NCBI GenBank assembly: GCA_013001975.1
Contig: JABDKX010000076.1
Location: 20,399 to 84,398 of the forward strand
Reading direction: 5' to 3'
DNA from: Saprospiraceae bacterium
Lineage (GTDB): Bacteria; Bacteroidota; Bacteroidia; Chitinophagales; Saprospiraceae
Length of the DNA: 64,000 bases
Positions 51,830 through 62,191 of the stretch are shown piece by piece. Each line of letters opens with the position of its first letter. Positions within the stretch are counted from its first letter, which is position 1. The position numbers and the translations under genes are program-made. Under the pieces are notes generated by a model, which worked only from the letters and a program-made list of their open reading frames with translations, had not been told where the DNA came from and ran no database searches.

Positions 51830-54800
51830 TTATAAGTTGTAAAAATACATCTTTCCATTTTTAACAACATAGTAAAGGAAGTTCTTATGCACATGCATAT
51901 CTATAACATCGCCTCTTTCAAAAGGTATTGTTTTCCAGTCATTTTTTTCAATCCATGTGTTATCTTCAAACTCAAACAATGAAATAAATCCTCCGTCTTG
52001 ACGACCTAAATTAGGATCAATTTCAGATAAATTTCCAGAAAAGATATAAGTCTCAGTATTACGTTCTATATTAAGAATGGGAAATTTTTGAACTGAACTT
52101 GGAAAAGGATTGAAGGAAGAAAAGCCATTTTCAGTTTGTAAATAGTAACCTGATCTCAATTCAACAACTTCTTTTTTATATGATTCATTCATTTTTTCAT
52201 TACCGACTAAGTCTTCTGCGGTAGCTTTCGCAAAATCTTTAGATTTAAGATAATTTCTCTTGATATACGGCAATTGATCTGTAAATGTTTCATGTCCAAA
52301 ATATGGAATTTCTTTTCCTTCTTCAATGCATGTAATTAAAGTTTCCTTTTGACCATTTAAATCAAAGTCACTATAGTAAGAATTCAAAGGTTTTGCTTTA
52401 CTCACATTCAAATCATGATTCAAACCAAAGTTACCTATTAGAATATCGAGGTATCCATTATTATCCACATCTTCTATTAAACTTTCAAACCATAATCCAG
52501 AGGAATTTGGTATCTCCGTTTTCTTGAGTTGTCCCTCATTATTGTAAAATATGGTAACAGGCATCCAATGACCTGATATAATTAAGTCCTCCCAACCATC
52601 ATTATTGATGTCGATCCAATCTGCGTCATATACGATTCCATTTAAATCTAGCGTAACAAACCCATTTTCAGTAATATTAAATATTCTTGAATCATGTTTC
52701 TGTCCATAGTGCCCTTTTTCATAAGCACCCCCGATAAATAAATCTGGCTTACCATCTTTATTATAATCATTGATAGAAAATACGCTGCTCTGGTTTAAAG
52801 GTAGATCTTCTAAGGTATATTTTGCTTCAAACTCCCTATTAGCATCAAAAATGTATAAGGTGCAATCTGCTCCGTTTTTTCCTATCAATCCAAAAGTATG
52901 CTTATCGATTTTTTCACAATGCAAAATCCTTGTTCCAGTATTTAAAAAGGGTAATGAAATAGCGACTAATTTATTTTCTGTCGTATTTAATAATTGAATT
53001 TCATTATCATTTACAACTAAGATATTATCTTGATCAAATTCGGAAAAAATATCTTGTTTACATTCGGGATCGTAGAGTAACCACTTTTCTGCAACTTGAT
53101 TATTTGCCAACTTATGACTGTGTTTATATCCCTCAATTGAATTATCTGTACTGAAAGAATTTGACCCAACGTGTCTCAGTCCATCTTGCTGCTCAATTAT
53201 AGTTCTTTTGTTTTTAGAAACATTTAAAACAACTTGTCTTATACCGTTAGCCCAAGTAATAACTAGAGAATCAATTGGATCAGGACCAATGCCAAAATGA
53301 GCGATCGGTTCGCTAAATGATTGGAAACCTGATGATGATTTTATATAATTGAGTTGAGCCTTTTCACCTTGATACAATTCAACTTTACTCCCTAGTCCAA
53401 AAGTATTTTTTTCACTACCTTTTAAACCAATACTAATATAATCTGCACTTTCCTTTTGATTATAAGTAAGTACTGTTGCTGGTGCATTAATTTTATTAAG
53501 AACAATATCCAAGATTCCATCATTATTAAAATCTGCAACAGCTGCTCCTGTAGTTGCATTTTTTTCACCTATATAGTTTTTATTAAACTGGTCTTTATCT
53601 GATTCATTACTTACATAAATATTAGGTACAAAACCACTAGGCAAGAATTGGAGTTGACTTAACTTATTTAATGCTTCACCATCAAAATGAAACTTTACAT
53701 AATCCAAATCATTTGGACGTTTGACAATGCCATTTGTAATAAAAATATCTTTATCGCCATCATTATCAAAATCATGAATTAATGGAGACCAACTCCAATC
53801 TGTTGCACTTAAATCATAGTAAGAGGCTTGCTCAGAAAAATAAGGGATATCATTTTTCAAGCCTTCAAAAACTTGGAAACTATTTTTAGGACTTTGATGA
53901 TGGTAACCAAATTTTCTCTTGTAATTATATATTTGCATGGATTCCCAACCACCACTCTTCTTGTAGATTTCTATATCATATGGCTTCATATCCAATGTGA
54001 TAATATCAGGTTGCAGATCATTGTTTAAATCATTGGAGCTACATCCCATTGAAAAATTACTGGTATGACCCGTTGCGGTTTCTATAACTTCACTAAAGGT
54101 TTTGTCTTTGTTATTGATGTAAAGGTAATCTTGCTCATGAAAATCATTCCCAATATAAATATCTTGCCAACCGTCACCATTAAAATCACATACTTCTATC
54201 CCTAGACCAAAACCAATATTTGAAGAATAAATATTCGATGCCTCAGTGACATCAACAAATTGTCCATTTTCATTTTCTAAAAATCGATCTCCAAATAAAG
54301 TATCTCTAATTTGACGAATTTCAGCAGGTTGAAATTGAGAAGGATCTTTTAGAGAGTGATTTAAGAGGTAACAATCAAGATCTCCGTCTTGATCGTAATC
54401 TAAAAATGAAGCTTGGGTAGAAAGCGTTGAGAAATCCAATCCATATTCATTTGAAGCTTCAGTAAATTTTACTCCCTCATTGTTAATGAATAATTTATTG
54501 TGATCTACCAGATGTTTGAATTTACCCACCCTACAAACATATATATCCAAATAACCATCACTATTGATATCTACCATGGTGACGCCAGAAGTCCAACCCA
54601 ACAGATCGTCTTGAGGTAATCGATCAGATACATCGACAAAATTGAAGTTACCTTGATTCAAATACAGTTTATCTGATCCCATATTTGATCCAAAATAAAT
54701 GTCAGGTAAGCCATCATTATTGATATCTCCGGTTGCAACCCCTCCACCATTATAGAAGTACAGATATTCTAGAATATTTAGTGAGTCTGAATCGATCAAG

Positions 54801-54925
54801 TCATTAGAAAAAGTAATTCCTGTAGTCTTTTGTATTAACTCTTTGAATATAGTTGATTCATTTTCTTGAGTGCAACTTAAAGAAAGAAGAGATAGCATTA
54901 GTAATATAAAATAAGGCCTAAGCAT
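51830..54925 (-). CDS. FG-GAP/VCBS repeat and ASPIC/UnbV (CRTAC1-like) lipoprotein, paralogue 3
   Basis: Lipobox LSLLSLSC; repeated GDINNDGLPDIYFGSN / VDINSDGYLDIYV Ca-binding motifs; GLGSKVELYQGEKAQLNYIKSSSGFQSFSEPIAHFGIG. Confidence 0.9.
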   Translation of the reverse strand: MLRPYFILLMLSLLSLSCTQENESTIFKELIQKTTGITFSNDLIDSDSLNILEYLYFYNGGGVATGDINNDGLPDIYFGSNMGSDKLYLNQGNFNFVDVSDRLPQDDLLGWTSGVTMVDINSDGYLDIYVCRVGKFKHLVDHNKLFINNEGVKFTEASNEYGLDFSTLSTQASFLDYDQDGDLDCYLLNHSLKDPSQFQPAEIRQIRDTLFGDRFLENENGQFVDVTEASNIYSSNIGFGLGIEVCDFNGDGWQDIYIGNDFHEQDYLYINNKDKTFSEVIETATGHTSNFSMGCSSNDLNNDLQPDIITLDMKPYDIEIYKKSGGWESMQIYNYKRKFGYHHQSPKNSFQVFEGLKNDIPYFSEQASYYDLSATDWSWSPLIHDFDNDGDKDIFITNGIVKRPNDLDYVKFHFDGEALNKLSQLQFLPSGFVPNIYVSNESDKDQFNKNYIGEKNATTGAAVADFNNDGILDIVLNKINAPATVLTYNQKESADYISIGLKGSEKNTFGLGSKVELYQGEKAQLNYIKSSSGFQSFSEPIAHFGIGPDPIDSLVITWANGIRQVVLNVSKNKRTIIEQQDGLRHVGSNSFSTDNSIEGYKHSHKLANNQVAEKWLLYDPECKQDIFSEFDQDNILVVNDNEIQLLNTTENKLVAISLPFLNTGTRILHCEKIDKHTFGLIGKNGADCTLYIFDANREFEAKYTLEDLPLNQSSVFSINDYNKDGKPDLFIGGAYEKGHYGQKHDSRIFNITENGFVTLDLNGIVYDADWIDINNDGWEDLIISGHWMPVTIFYNNEGQLKKTEIPNSSGLWFESLIEDVDNNGYLDILIGNFGLNHDLNVSKAKPLNSYYSDFDLNGQKETLITCIEEGKEIPYFGHETFTDQLPYIKRNYLKSKDFAKATAEDLVGNEKMNESYKKEVVELRSGYYLQTENGFSSFNPFPSSVQKFPILNIERNTETYIFSGNLSEIDPNLGRQDGGFISLFEFEDNTWIEKNDWKTIPFERGDVIDMHVHKNFLYYVVKNGKMYFYNL

Positions 54926-57900
54926 TAGTTTATTTCAAATATCAAAGCAGTATCATTATTCCTTGCAGCAACCAACATGTCTTTTCCGCTGATGTTGATA
55001 ATGGCCATGTCTCGAACTTCACCTTCCATCATTAAACCAGATTGACTGTTGTCTAAGTATTGAAACTTACCGTCTTTGGTTCCTAGCAATAAGACGCCGT
55101 AATTTGCATCATACCTACCCACCTCAGGTTTGGCGCCGTCAAAATTTCCACCTAGAAGCACATCCTTGATTCCGTCTTTATTAAAATCATAAACAACAGA
55201 ACAATAGACTGGTGAATATTGAACATGATCAGGTAGGTCAACGGACTTAAATCCATCACTTGTATTTAGAAAAATGGAAGTACTCAAATTTTCTGCTTTA
55301 AGCGTCAACATATTTTTGCGTTCTTCCTCAGAGAATATATCTTCTATGGTTTGATTAGCATAATTTTCATACTTAAGATATTTCTTTTTCAGGTGCGGCA
55401 ATTGCTTGACAATATCATGCCGAAGCGCCAGCGGATATGACTTGTCTCCTTCATAACGACAAAGGATTTGTTCGATAGAACCATTTCTATCAAAGTCATT
55501 AATGTGCAAACAAACAGGCTTATCTTTTTGAGCTTTAAATCTTGAATTCAATCCATGATTTCCAGCGATAATATCCAAACGACCATCATTATTCACATCT
55601 ACAATATTGAGATCATTCCACCATCCAGTTAATGAAACTTCTTGCAAACTGTTTTCCCTGCTTGTCCATGAATTATTATCATTCCATAATATACCTACTT
55701 CCATGTAAATTCCACAGTAAACAATATCTTGATCGCCATCATTATCCATATCTGCCCAATGGATATCTGAATAAATTCCTTTTCCTAAAAGTTGCGGTGC
55801 TTGATCAGCAGTAATATTTGTGAATCCTTTCTCTAAATCATTTCTTAAAACATAGGCATTACAAGGTACACCAAATTGACCTGCCTTTTGACGTTCTGCC
55901 AACAGTATATCCATATCACCATCTTCATCAAAATCAGCATAATCAACTGCCACAGAATTTATGAAATTTGATACACCTAATTTAAGATGAGCTTTTTCAA
56001 AATCTCCATTTTTTGTTTGTGTATACAGCCGATCTTTAATTTTTGAAGATTGCTGTGAAAACTCACTGCTGCAAGATGCAAGATAAATGTCAAGTAAATT
56101 ATCGCCATTGACATCAAAGACCATACAATCGACATCTTCACTTTCAGCATTGTCCTTTATAACTTGAGGCGTTATATTTTTCAATGCACCATTTGGTGTT
56201 TGACTGTAAACAGCAGTTTCGGCTCCCGATGCATTTGTAATGATCAAATCATCTAACTTATCATTATTTAAATCAGACACATTAATTGCAGGTCCCAGAT
56301 TAGAGTTCATGTGAAACAATAATCTGTCTTTATCAAAATCTACATAATTACTTTCAACATGGGTAAAGTTCAATAAGTTACTTTCAGCTTTTTTAAATAT
56401 CAACTGAGTTTTAACATCGCTTTTATTAATTGAACGGGTAGAATGAGGCACCTTACTATAATCGATATTCAATAATGTATCAACTGTAGAAACATTTAAA
56501 GAAGAAACTGACAAGTCTGGCCAAAGGATAGAAATAGAATCAACTTCCGTTTGATCACCCAAGCCAAAATGAACTAATTGATCCATAGAAGACTGAAACC
56601 CTTTCATTGGCATAAAATCGAAATATTGTTTTTGGTTTTTTGTATGCAAGGTTACCTTACTTCCAATGCCATTGATGTTGCCTTCCTTGTATTTTAATTT
56701 AAGTTGAAGATAATGTGTAAATGTAGAGCTGTTATTTCTATAAATAAAAGCAGGCATATTGACATTGTTAATCACAAGATCAAGATCACCATCTAAATCT
56801 AAATCTGCATATGCTGAACCATTCGAGTGACTTGGCATATCAAAACCAAATGACGATGATTTATCTTCGAAAGTACGGCCATTAATATTTTTGAAAAAGT
56901 GATTCGGAATTGGTTCTGAAGGGATGGCTTCTATCAGTTTTTCATAATTCACTTTGTTGGATTCAACCATGGATGCCATAACATCTGAATCCGCTATATA
57001 ATTTATAAAGTCTTGATCGGTTAGATCTTGGTATATACCATTTGCTACAAAAATATCCTTAAAGCCATCGTTATCTAAGTCAGCAATGAGTGCACCCCAA
57101 CTCCAATCAGTGGCTTCAACATTACAATATCTTCCAATCTCGGCAAACTTACCACTTGGTTGATTTAAATGAAGCATGTTTCTTGTAAACTGATGGTAGT
57201 AACCATTTTTAAGATTTGATTGGTACTTGTCCCAATCTTCAAAAGTTGTTTTAGTTTTCAGTCTGCGATCTTTAGAAGGCAACATCTCAGTTACGAAAAT
57301 CTCTGGCAGGCCATCATTATTTATATCAGCAAGATCTGCACCCATTGATGCGACAGAAATTGAATTCATTCTGTCTTCCATTTCTTCCGAAAATGTTCCG
57401 TCTCTGTTATTAATGTATAGATAATCCTTTTCAAAGAAATCATTAGAAACATAAATATCATCCCAACCATCATTGTCGATATCTCCGACGGTTACTCCTA
57501 ATCCGAAACCAATGACTGAACCATAAATCCCAGCAGCTTCACTAACATCTGTAAATTTGCCGTTATCGTTATTCAGCAATTTATCTCCACCGATAGGATC
57601 ACGATTTTCACGTACTTGCTTTTTTAAATTAAATGAGCCAATGGCTTGATAAGAATTATTAAGTAGGTAAGCATCTAAGTCACCATCTTTATCATAGTCA
57701 AAGAAGACCGCGTGAGTAGAATATCCTTTATCATCTAATCCAAATAATTTGGCTTGCTCAGAAAAAGTACCATCTCCATTATTGACAAACAATTCATTGG
57801 CTTTAGAGTCGCCGGCCAAATCACCAGAATTACAAACATAGATATCCAACCAACCATCTTGATTAATATCAACCATTGTAGTACCGGTAGACCATTGTTG

Positions 57901-58254
57901 ACTCCCTTTAATTCCTGCTTTTTCAGTTATATCTTCAAATGTAAAATCGCCTTTATTTATATAGAGCTTGTTAGATTCCATATTTGATGTGAAATAGATA
58001 TCAGGTAATCCATCATTATTGATATCTCCGATGGCTACCCCACCGCCATTATAAAAATTTCTATAGGTATAAATATTAAATTCCCTATTGAATGAGAGTT
58101 GATTTATAAAATCAACACCAGTTTGTGATGCAGGTAGTAAATCAAATTTAATATCAGGGGTGCTGATCTGGTCATCCTTATCGCTATCACATGCACTAAA
58201 AAAAAGTACACAAAAGAAGAGACAACAATATGTAATTTTAAAACCCTTACTCAC
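54925..58254 (-). CDS. FG-GAP/VCBS repeat and ASPIC/UnbV lipoprotein, paralogue 2
   Basis: Lipobox CVLFFSAC; IGDINNDGLPDIYFTSNMESNKLYINKG; ASPIC IGSKVTLHTKNQKQYFDFMPMKGFQSSMDQLVHFGLG. Confidence 0.9.
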   Translation of the reverse strand: MSKGFKITYCCLFFCVLFFSACDSDKDDQISTPDIKFDLLPASQTGVDFINQLSFNREFNIYTYRNFYNGGGVAIGDINNDGLPDIYFTSNMESNKLYINKGDFTFEDITEKAGIKGSQQWSTGTTMVDINQDGWLDIYVCNSGDLAGDSKANELFVNNGDGTFSEQAKLFGLDDKGYSTHAVFFDYDKDGDLDAYLLNNSYQAIGSFNLKKQVRENRDPIGGDKLLNNDNGKFTDVSEAAGIYGSVIGFGLGVTVGDIDNDGWDDIYVSNDFFEKDYLYINNRDGTFSEEMEDRMNSISVASMGADLADINNDGLPEIFVTEMLPSKDRRLKTKTTFEDWDKYQSNLKNGYYHQFTRNMLHLNQPSGKFAEIGRYCNVEATDWSWGALIADLDNDGFKDIFVANGIYQDLTDQDFINYIADSDVMASMVESNKVNYEKLIEAIPSEPIPNHFFKNINGRTFEDKSSSFGFDMPSHSNGSAYADLDLDGDLDLVINNVNMPAFIYRNNSSTFTHYLQLKLKYKEGNINGIGSKVTLHTKNQKQYFDFMPMKGFQSSMDQLVHFGLGDQTEVDSISILWPDLSVSSLNVSTVDTLLNIDYSKVPHSTRSINKSDVKTQLIFKKAESNLLNFTHVESNYVDFDKDRLLFHMNSNLGPAINVSDLNNDKLDDLIITNASGAETAVYSQTPNGALKNITPQVIKDNAESEDVDCMVFDVNGDNLLDIYLASCSSEFSQQSSKIKDRLYTQTKNGDFEKAHLKLGVSNFINSVAVDYADFDEDGDMDILLAERQKAGQFGVPCNAYVLRNDLEKGFTNITADQAPQLLGKGIYSDIHWADMDNDGDQDIVYCGIYMEVGILWNDNNSWTSRENSLQEVSLTGWWNDLNIVDVNNDGRLDIIAGNHGLNSRFKAQKDKPVCLHINDFDRNGSIEQILCRYEGDKSYPLALRHDIVKQLPHLKKKYLKYENYANQTIEDIFSEEERKNMLTLKAENLSTSIFLNTSDGFKSVDLPDHVQYSPVYCSVVYDFNKDGIKDVLLGGNFDGAKPEVGRYDANYGVLLLGTKDGKFQYLDNSQSGLMMEGEVRDMAIINISGKDMLVAARNNDTALIFEIN

Positions 58255-58804
58255 CTTGATAATACTTATGTGATATATCTGCTTTCACAATCATCTCATC
58301 AATATCATTATAAACACGGATCATGAGCGGCCCTGCAAATTTGATATGAAACGGTCTGCCATTTGGAGCGGTTCGTTTTTCAAATCCTTCTCCATATTTT
58401 GCTTCCATCAGTTTCATCACTTGAAGAGATAAAGAATCTTGGCTTAATAAATTTTTATTCCATGGCGCCCAGCCGTGAAAATAAAAGCTCATTGGTAATT
58501 TTGAAATTTTGTCGTCTAAAAACTCAGGATAAAAATTAACGATAACCTTGGGATCAAAATTAATGGAATCAACATACATGACATTATTGTCAATGGTTCC
58601 ATGATGTGTCTCTCCCTTCTGATTTAAGTCCCAGCAATGAGAGAAAAAATCTTGCTTATCCATGCCAAAGTAAAGTCCTTTTACCAACTGATCATAAGAA
58701 TCATCATATGACTTAAAATTTAAGGCATCCTTTTTAAACGCGATAACAAGTGCCAATACAATTATCAATAACAGTGTGAGTATATATTTAATCTTCAAGT
58801 TCAA
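58247..58804 (-). CDS. Hypothetical membrane-anchored protein (185 aa) within the VCBS operon
   Basis: N-terminal TM helix KYILTLLLIIVLALVIAF; overlaps downstream gene by 8 bp and starts 2 bp after the upstream gene. Confidence 0.8.
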   Translation of the reverse strand: MNLKIKYILTLLLIIVLALVIAFKKDALNFKSYDDSYDQLVKGLYFGMDKQDFFSHCWDLNQKGETHHGTIDNNVMYVDSINFDPKVIVNFYPEFLDDKISKLPMSFYFHGWAPWNKNLLSQDSLSLQVMKLMEAKYGEGFEKRTAPNGRPFHIKFAGPLMIRVYNDIDEMIVKADISHKYYQGE

Positions 58805-58806
58805 AT

Positions 58807-61800
58807 TTATTTAATCAAGTAAAAACTAATAGATTGGTTATTCTTAACAACACAAAGATAATCTTTGCCGCTGATATGTATGCTTTCTATATCTCTAATT
58901 TGACCCTTTTCTAAAAATCCCGACTCCTCAATCGATAGATGCATAAAACGTCCTGTTTTATCATTAATTAAGACATGACCATATGAGGCTGCATTTATAC
59001 CAATGTGAGGTTGCGCCTCATGTTGATTGCCTCCTACAACCAAGTCATGCCATCCATCATTGTCGATATCACCTATCCAAACGGCTTTTTGGTCAGAGTA
59101 CTGAACTTCTTTTGGAAGTGGCTCAAAAGTAAATTGACCGTTGTTATTATAAAAAATGCCAGATCTAAATTCGTTTATTTTATGAATGATAGATTTGGCC
59201 ATTATCTCAGAAGAAAAGAGATCATTCATAGATGCCTTTGCATAATCGGCATATTTTAATGCCCTCTTTTTTATAATGGGCGTTTGCATTGCCATTTCCT
59301 CTCTCAAATGTATCGGATAATAGTTACCATTTTCTTGATAGCAATAAACATTGTCAACCTGACCGTTTTGATCAAAATCATTTGTTATTAAAAACAGTAC
59401 TCCACCTGTCATATTAAAGAGTCGGTTATTCGTTCCCAAATTAAGTGCTATAATATCCAAATCGCCATCTTTATCGACGTCAGATAATTCTACATCATTC
59501 CAATGACCATGAAATTCTTCCAGATTAGCACTTTCTAAATTTTGTAGTCTTAGATTATTACTCTCTAACGCCAAAATCGAATTAAAGTGTCTTGCTATAA
59601 TTACTTCGCTTTTTTCAGATTCATTGATATTTCCTGATGTGATATCAGTTACCATTCCAGCGTCTTGAATCTCTTGACTCAATCCCTGATCAGTAACAAG
59701 TTGGTTATTAGAATGCTGATATATTTTCAGTTTTGTTGGTAGACCTAAACTATGACCTCTCATTCTTGGGGCAATGATTAATTCTTTCTTGCCATCGTTA
59801 TTTAAATCTAAACTGACACTGCCCACACTATTTGAAAACCTAGAACGAAAAGACTTGTCTTCTGAAAATTTTCCACTAGAATCTTGGATCAATAAATAAT
59901 CGGTTATTTCTGTTGATTCGTTTGAGAATTCAACCCCACCATTCAGCATTAAAATATCCTTGATGCCATCATTATTAAAATCTTCAATTTGAAAATTTAG
60001 TGTTTCACTTTCTTTGTATTTGGTAAAAACGGGAATGTTGATTTTTTTGAATCCTGAATTTGTTTGTTGATATAGAACTGATTCGTAGCCTTTACTTCCT
60101 GTAATTAGAATATCTTCTTTGTTGTCATTATTAATATCTTCCACAAAAATTTCTGGACCTTCATTTGAAATAAAATAGTTTTGCACCCTATTTCTATCAA
60201 AGTCATTAAACTTGTTTTCTTGATGAGTATAGTCAAATATGTAATTGACTTTTTGAAGTAATGATGAACTTATAACTTTCTTATTTACATTACTTTCTTG
60301 ATTTCCAATTTCAGAATATTTGAACTTGAACGTTGTATCAACTGCAACATCATAATGCATAGATATTCTTAGGTTAGGCCATTGAATTTTAATAGAATCG
60401 ATTTTTGAGTATCTCCCTAATCCAAAGTGTAAATTATGATCCGCAGTAGACTGGTATCCTCTCATAGGATGATTTTCTCCCATGTAAATATCATCCTCAA
60501 CAAAGATTGTGACTTTCGTCCCTATGGCTTTCGTGTTATTCGACTCCCCTTCAAGTATGACTTTTAAAAAATGGTCATTTGTTGAATTATTTTTTAGAAT
60601 GGTCGCCTTAGTATCAATATTATTAATGACCAAATCGAGATCGCCATCATTATCGAGATCTCCATATGTTGCGCCATTAGAAAATCCTGGTGTTTGAAAA
60701 CTTGCATTTTGTATAGTAACGAAACTATCTTTTTGTTCTTGCATGAAGAAATAGTTACTTAACGGTTCTGAAGGAAAAGACTCTAACATATTTTTAAATA
60801 CATCTGATGAATTTTCTTTGATTAGCGAACCTATTTTACTTGGATTATAAAAGTTGATATGATCTTGATCTAAGAGATCTCTTCTGATTCCATTCGCAAC
60901 GAATACATCACGTAAACCATTATTATCAAAGTCAGCCATCAGTGCTCCCCAGCTCCAATCCGTGGCTTCCATTTTATGATAGCGTGCTAACTCTGCAAAA
61001 TAAGGCAGTCCGTTTTTAATGCCCATATTATATTGAAGCACATTCCGTCCATATTGATTGTGGTATCCTTTTGAAGCATTCAGCGCTGCTTTATCAAAAG
61101 ATTCAAAAGCTGTTTTGGATTTATATCTTAGGTTTGATTGCGGCAACATTTCAGTAACAAATATTTCCGGTCTTCCATCGTTATTGAGATCTGCAATATC
61201 CGCACCCATAGAGCCCAAACTCATTTCATCGACAACCGAGGTAATCGTCTCATTAAAGGTGCCATCTTTATTATTGATATATAAGTAATCTCTCTCAAAA
61301 AAATCATTACTCACATACATATCATCCCATCCATCTTCATTGAGATCAGCAATACTGACGCCTAGTCCAAATCCAATTGCACTTGAAAATATGCCAGCTT
61401 CATTAGACACATTTTCAAAAACAATTTTACCTGTTTCAACTTCTAGATTTTTAAGCAATTTATTGCCGCCTTTTTCATCAGGTATTTCTCTTAAGCCTTC
61501 TGCAATATCATAACCTCCAACTGAACGTATACTATTATTAAGGAGATAGCAATCCAAATCGCCGTCTTTGTCATAATCAAAAAAAGCAGCGTGAACAGCT
61601 AAGCCAACGAAGTCCAATCCATATGATTTAGAAACATCCGTAAACGTCAAATCTTGATTATTGATAAACATTTGATTGTGTCGATTGGGCATATTGGGCT
61701 GGCCTGATTTACAAACGTAGATATCAAGAAATCCATCGTGATTGATATCAACAAAAGAAACACCTGTTGACCAAACACCTGAACAACTGACGCCTGATTT

Positions 61801-62115
61801 TAGAGTGATGTCTTCAAATTCAAAATTACCTTTATTGATGTACAACTTGTTATCCACCATGTTGCCAGACAAATAGATATCTACGAGGCCATCGTTATTT
61901 ATATCACCAAGGGCAACTCCGCCACCATTATAAAAACTTTTAAAGGTATAAGGATTAAAAGTATCGGTGATGGTTAAATCATTTGAGAAATCTATATTTG
62001 TTTTATTGGAAGGAAGAGCGGTGAATAATGCATTTTCATGAGTATTGATTTCATCATTTTGACATGATGAGATTATCAGGCTCAATAATAATATGATTAA
62101 AAAATGCTTATTCAT
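58807..62115 (-). CDS. FG-GAP/VCBS repeat and ASPIC/UnbV lipoprotein, paralogue 1
   Basis: Lipobox LLLSLIISSC; LGDINNDGLVDIYLSGNMVDNKLYINKG; ASPIC IGTKVTIFVEDDIYMGENHPMRGYQSTADHNLHFGLG. Confidence 0.9.
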   Translation of the reverse strand: MNKHFLIILLLSLIISSCQNDEINTHENALFTALPSNKTNIDFSNDLTITDTFNPYTFKSFYNGGGVALGDINNDGLVDIYLSGNMVDNKLYINKGNFEFEDITLKSGVSCSGVWSTGVSFVDINHDGFLDIYVCKSGQPNMPNRHNQMFINNQDLTFTDVSKSYGLDFVGLAVHAAFFDYDKDGDLDCYLLNNSIRSVGGYDIAEGLREIPDEKGGNKLLKNLEVETGKIVFENVSNEAGIFSSAIGFGLGVSIADLNEDGWDDMYVSNDFFERDYLYINNKDGTFNETITSVVDEMSLGSMGADIADLNNDGRPEIFVTEMLPQSNLRYKSKTAFESFDKAALNASKGYHNQYGRNVLQYNMGIKNGLPYFAELARYHKMEATDWSWGALMADFDNNGLRDVFVANGIRRDLLDQDHINFYNPSKIGSLIKENSSDVFKNMLESFPSEPLSNYFFMQEQKDSFVTIQNASFQTPGFSNGATYGDLDNDGDLDLVINNIDTKATILKNNSTNDHFLKVILEGESNNTKAIGTKVTIFVEDDIYMGENHPMRGYQSTADHNLHFGLGRYSKIDSIKIQWPNLRISMHYDVAVDTTFKFKYSEIGNQESNVNKKVISSSLLQKVNYIFDYTHQENKFNDFDRNRVQNYFISNEGPEIFVEDINNDNKEDILITGSKGYESVLYQQTNSGFKKINIPVFTKYKESETLNFQIEDFNNDGIKDILMLNGGVEFSNESTEITDYLLIQDSSGKFSEDKSFRSRFSNSVGSVSLDLNNDGKKELIIAPRMRGHSLGLPTKLKIYQHSNNQLVTDQGLSQEIQDAGMVTDITSGNINESEKSEVIIARHFNSILALESNNLRLQNLESANLEEFHGHWNDVELSDVDKDGDLDIIALNLGTNNRLFNMTGGVLFLITNDFDQNGQVDNVYCYQENGNYYPIHLREEMAMQTPIIKKRALKYADYAKASMNDLFSSEIMAKSIIHKINEFRSGIFYNNNGQFTFEPLPKEVQYSDQKAVWIGDIDNDGWHDLVVGGNQHEAQPHIGINAASYGHVLINDKTGRFMHLSIEESGFLEKGQIRDIESIHISGKDYLCVVKNNQSISFYLIK

Positions 62116-62131
62116 AGAAACGCTAAAATAG

Positions 62132-62168
62132 AAAAAAGGCCACCTAAATATTAGGTGACCCTTTTTTT
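62132..62168 (-). terminator. Terminator/attenuator-like hairpin between susD-like gene and VCBS operon
   Basis: AAAAAAGGCCACCTAA-ATA-TTAGGTGACCCTTTTTTT, long stem with one imperfection and T-rich minus-strand tail. Confidence 0.75.
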
Positions 62169-62191
62169 ATTTTCCTAAAAACTAAATAATC

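Noticed and set aside
51830-62115. VCBS proteins considered as Tc-toxin (TcB/SpvB-like) components
   Set aside because: They have lipoprotein signals and ASPIC/UnbV modules but no RHS/YD repeats or TcA/TcC partners, so a toxin-complex role is not supported.
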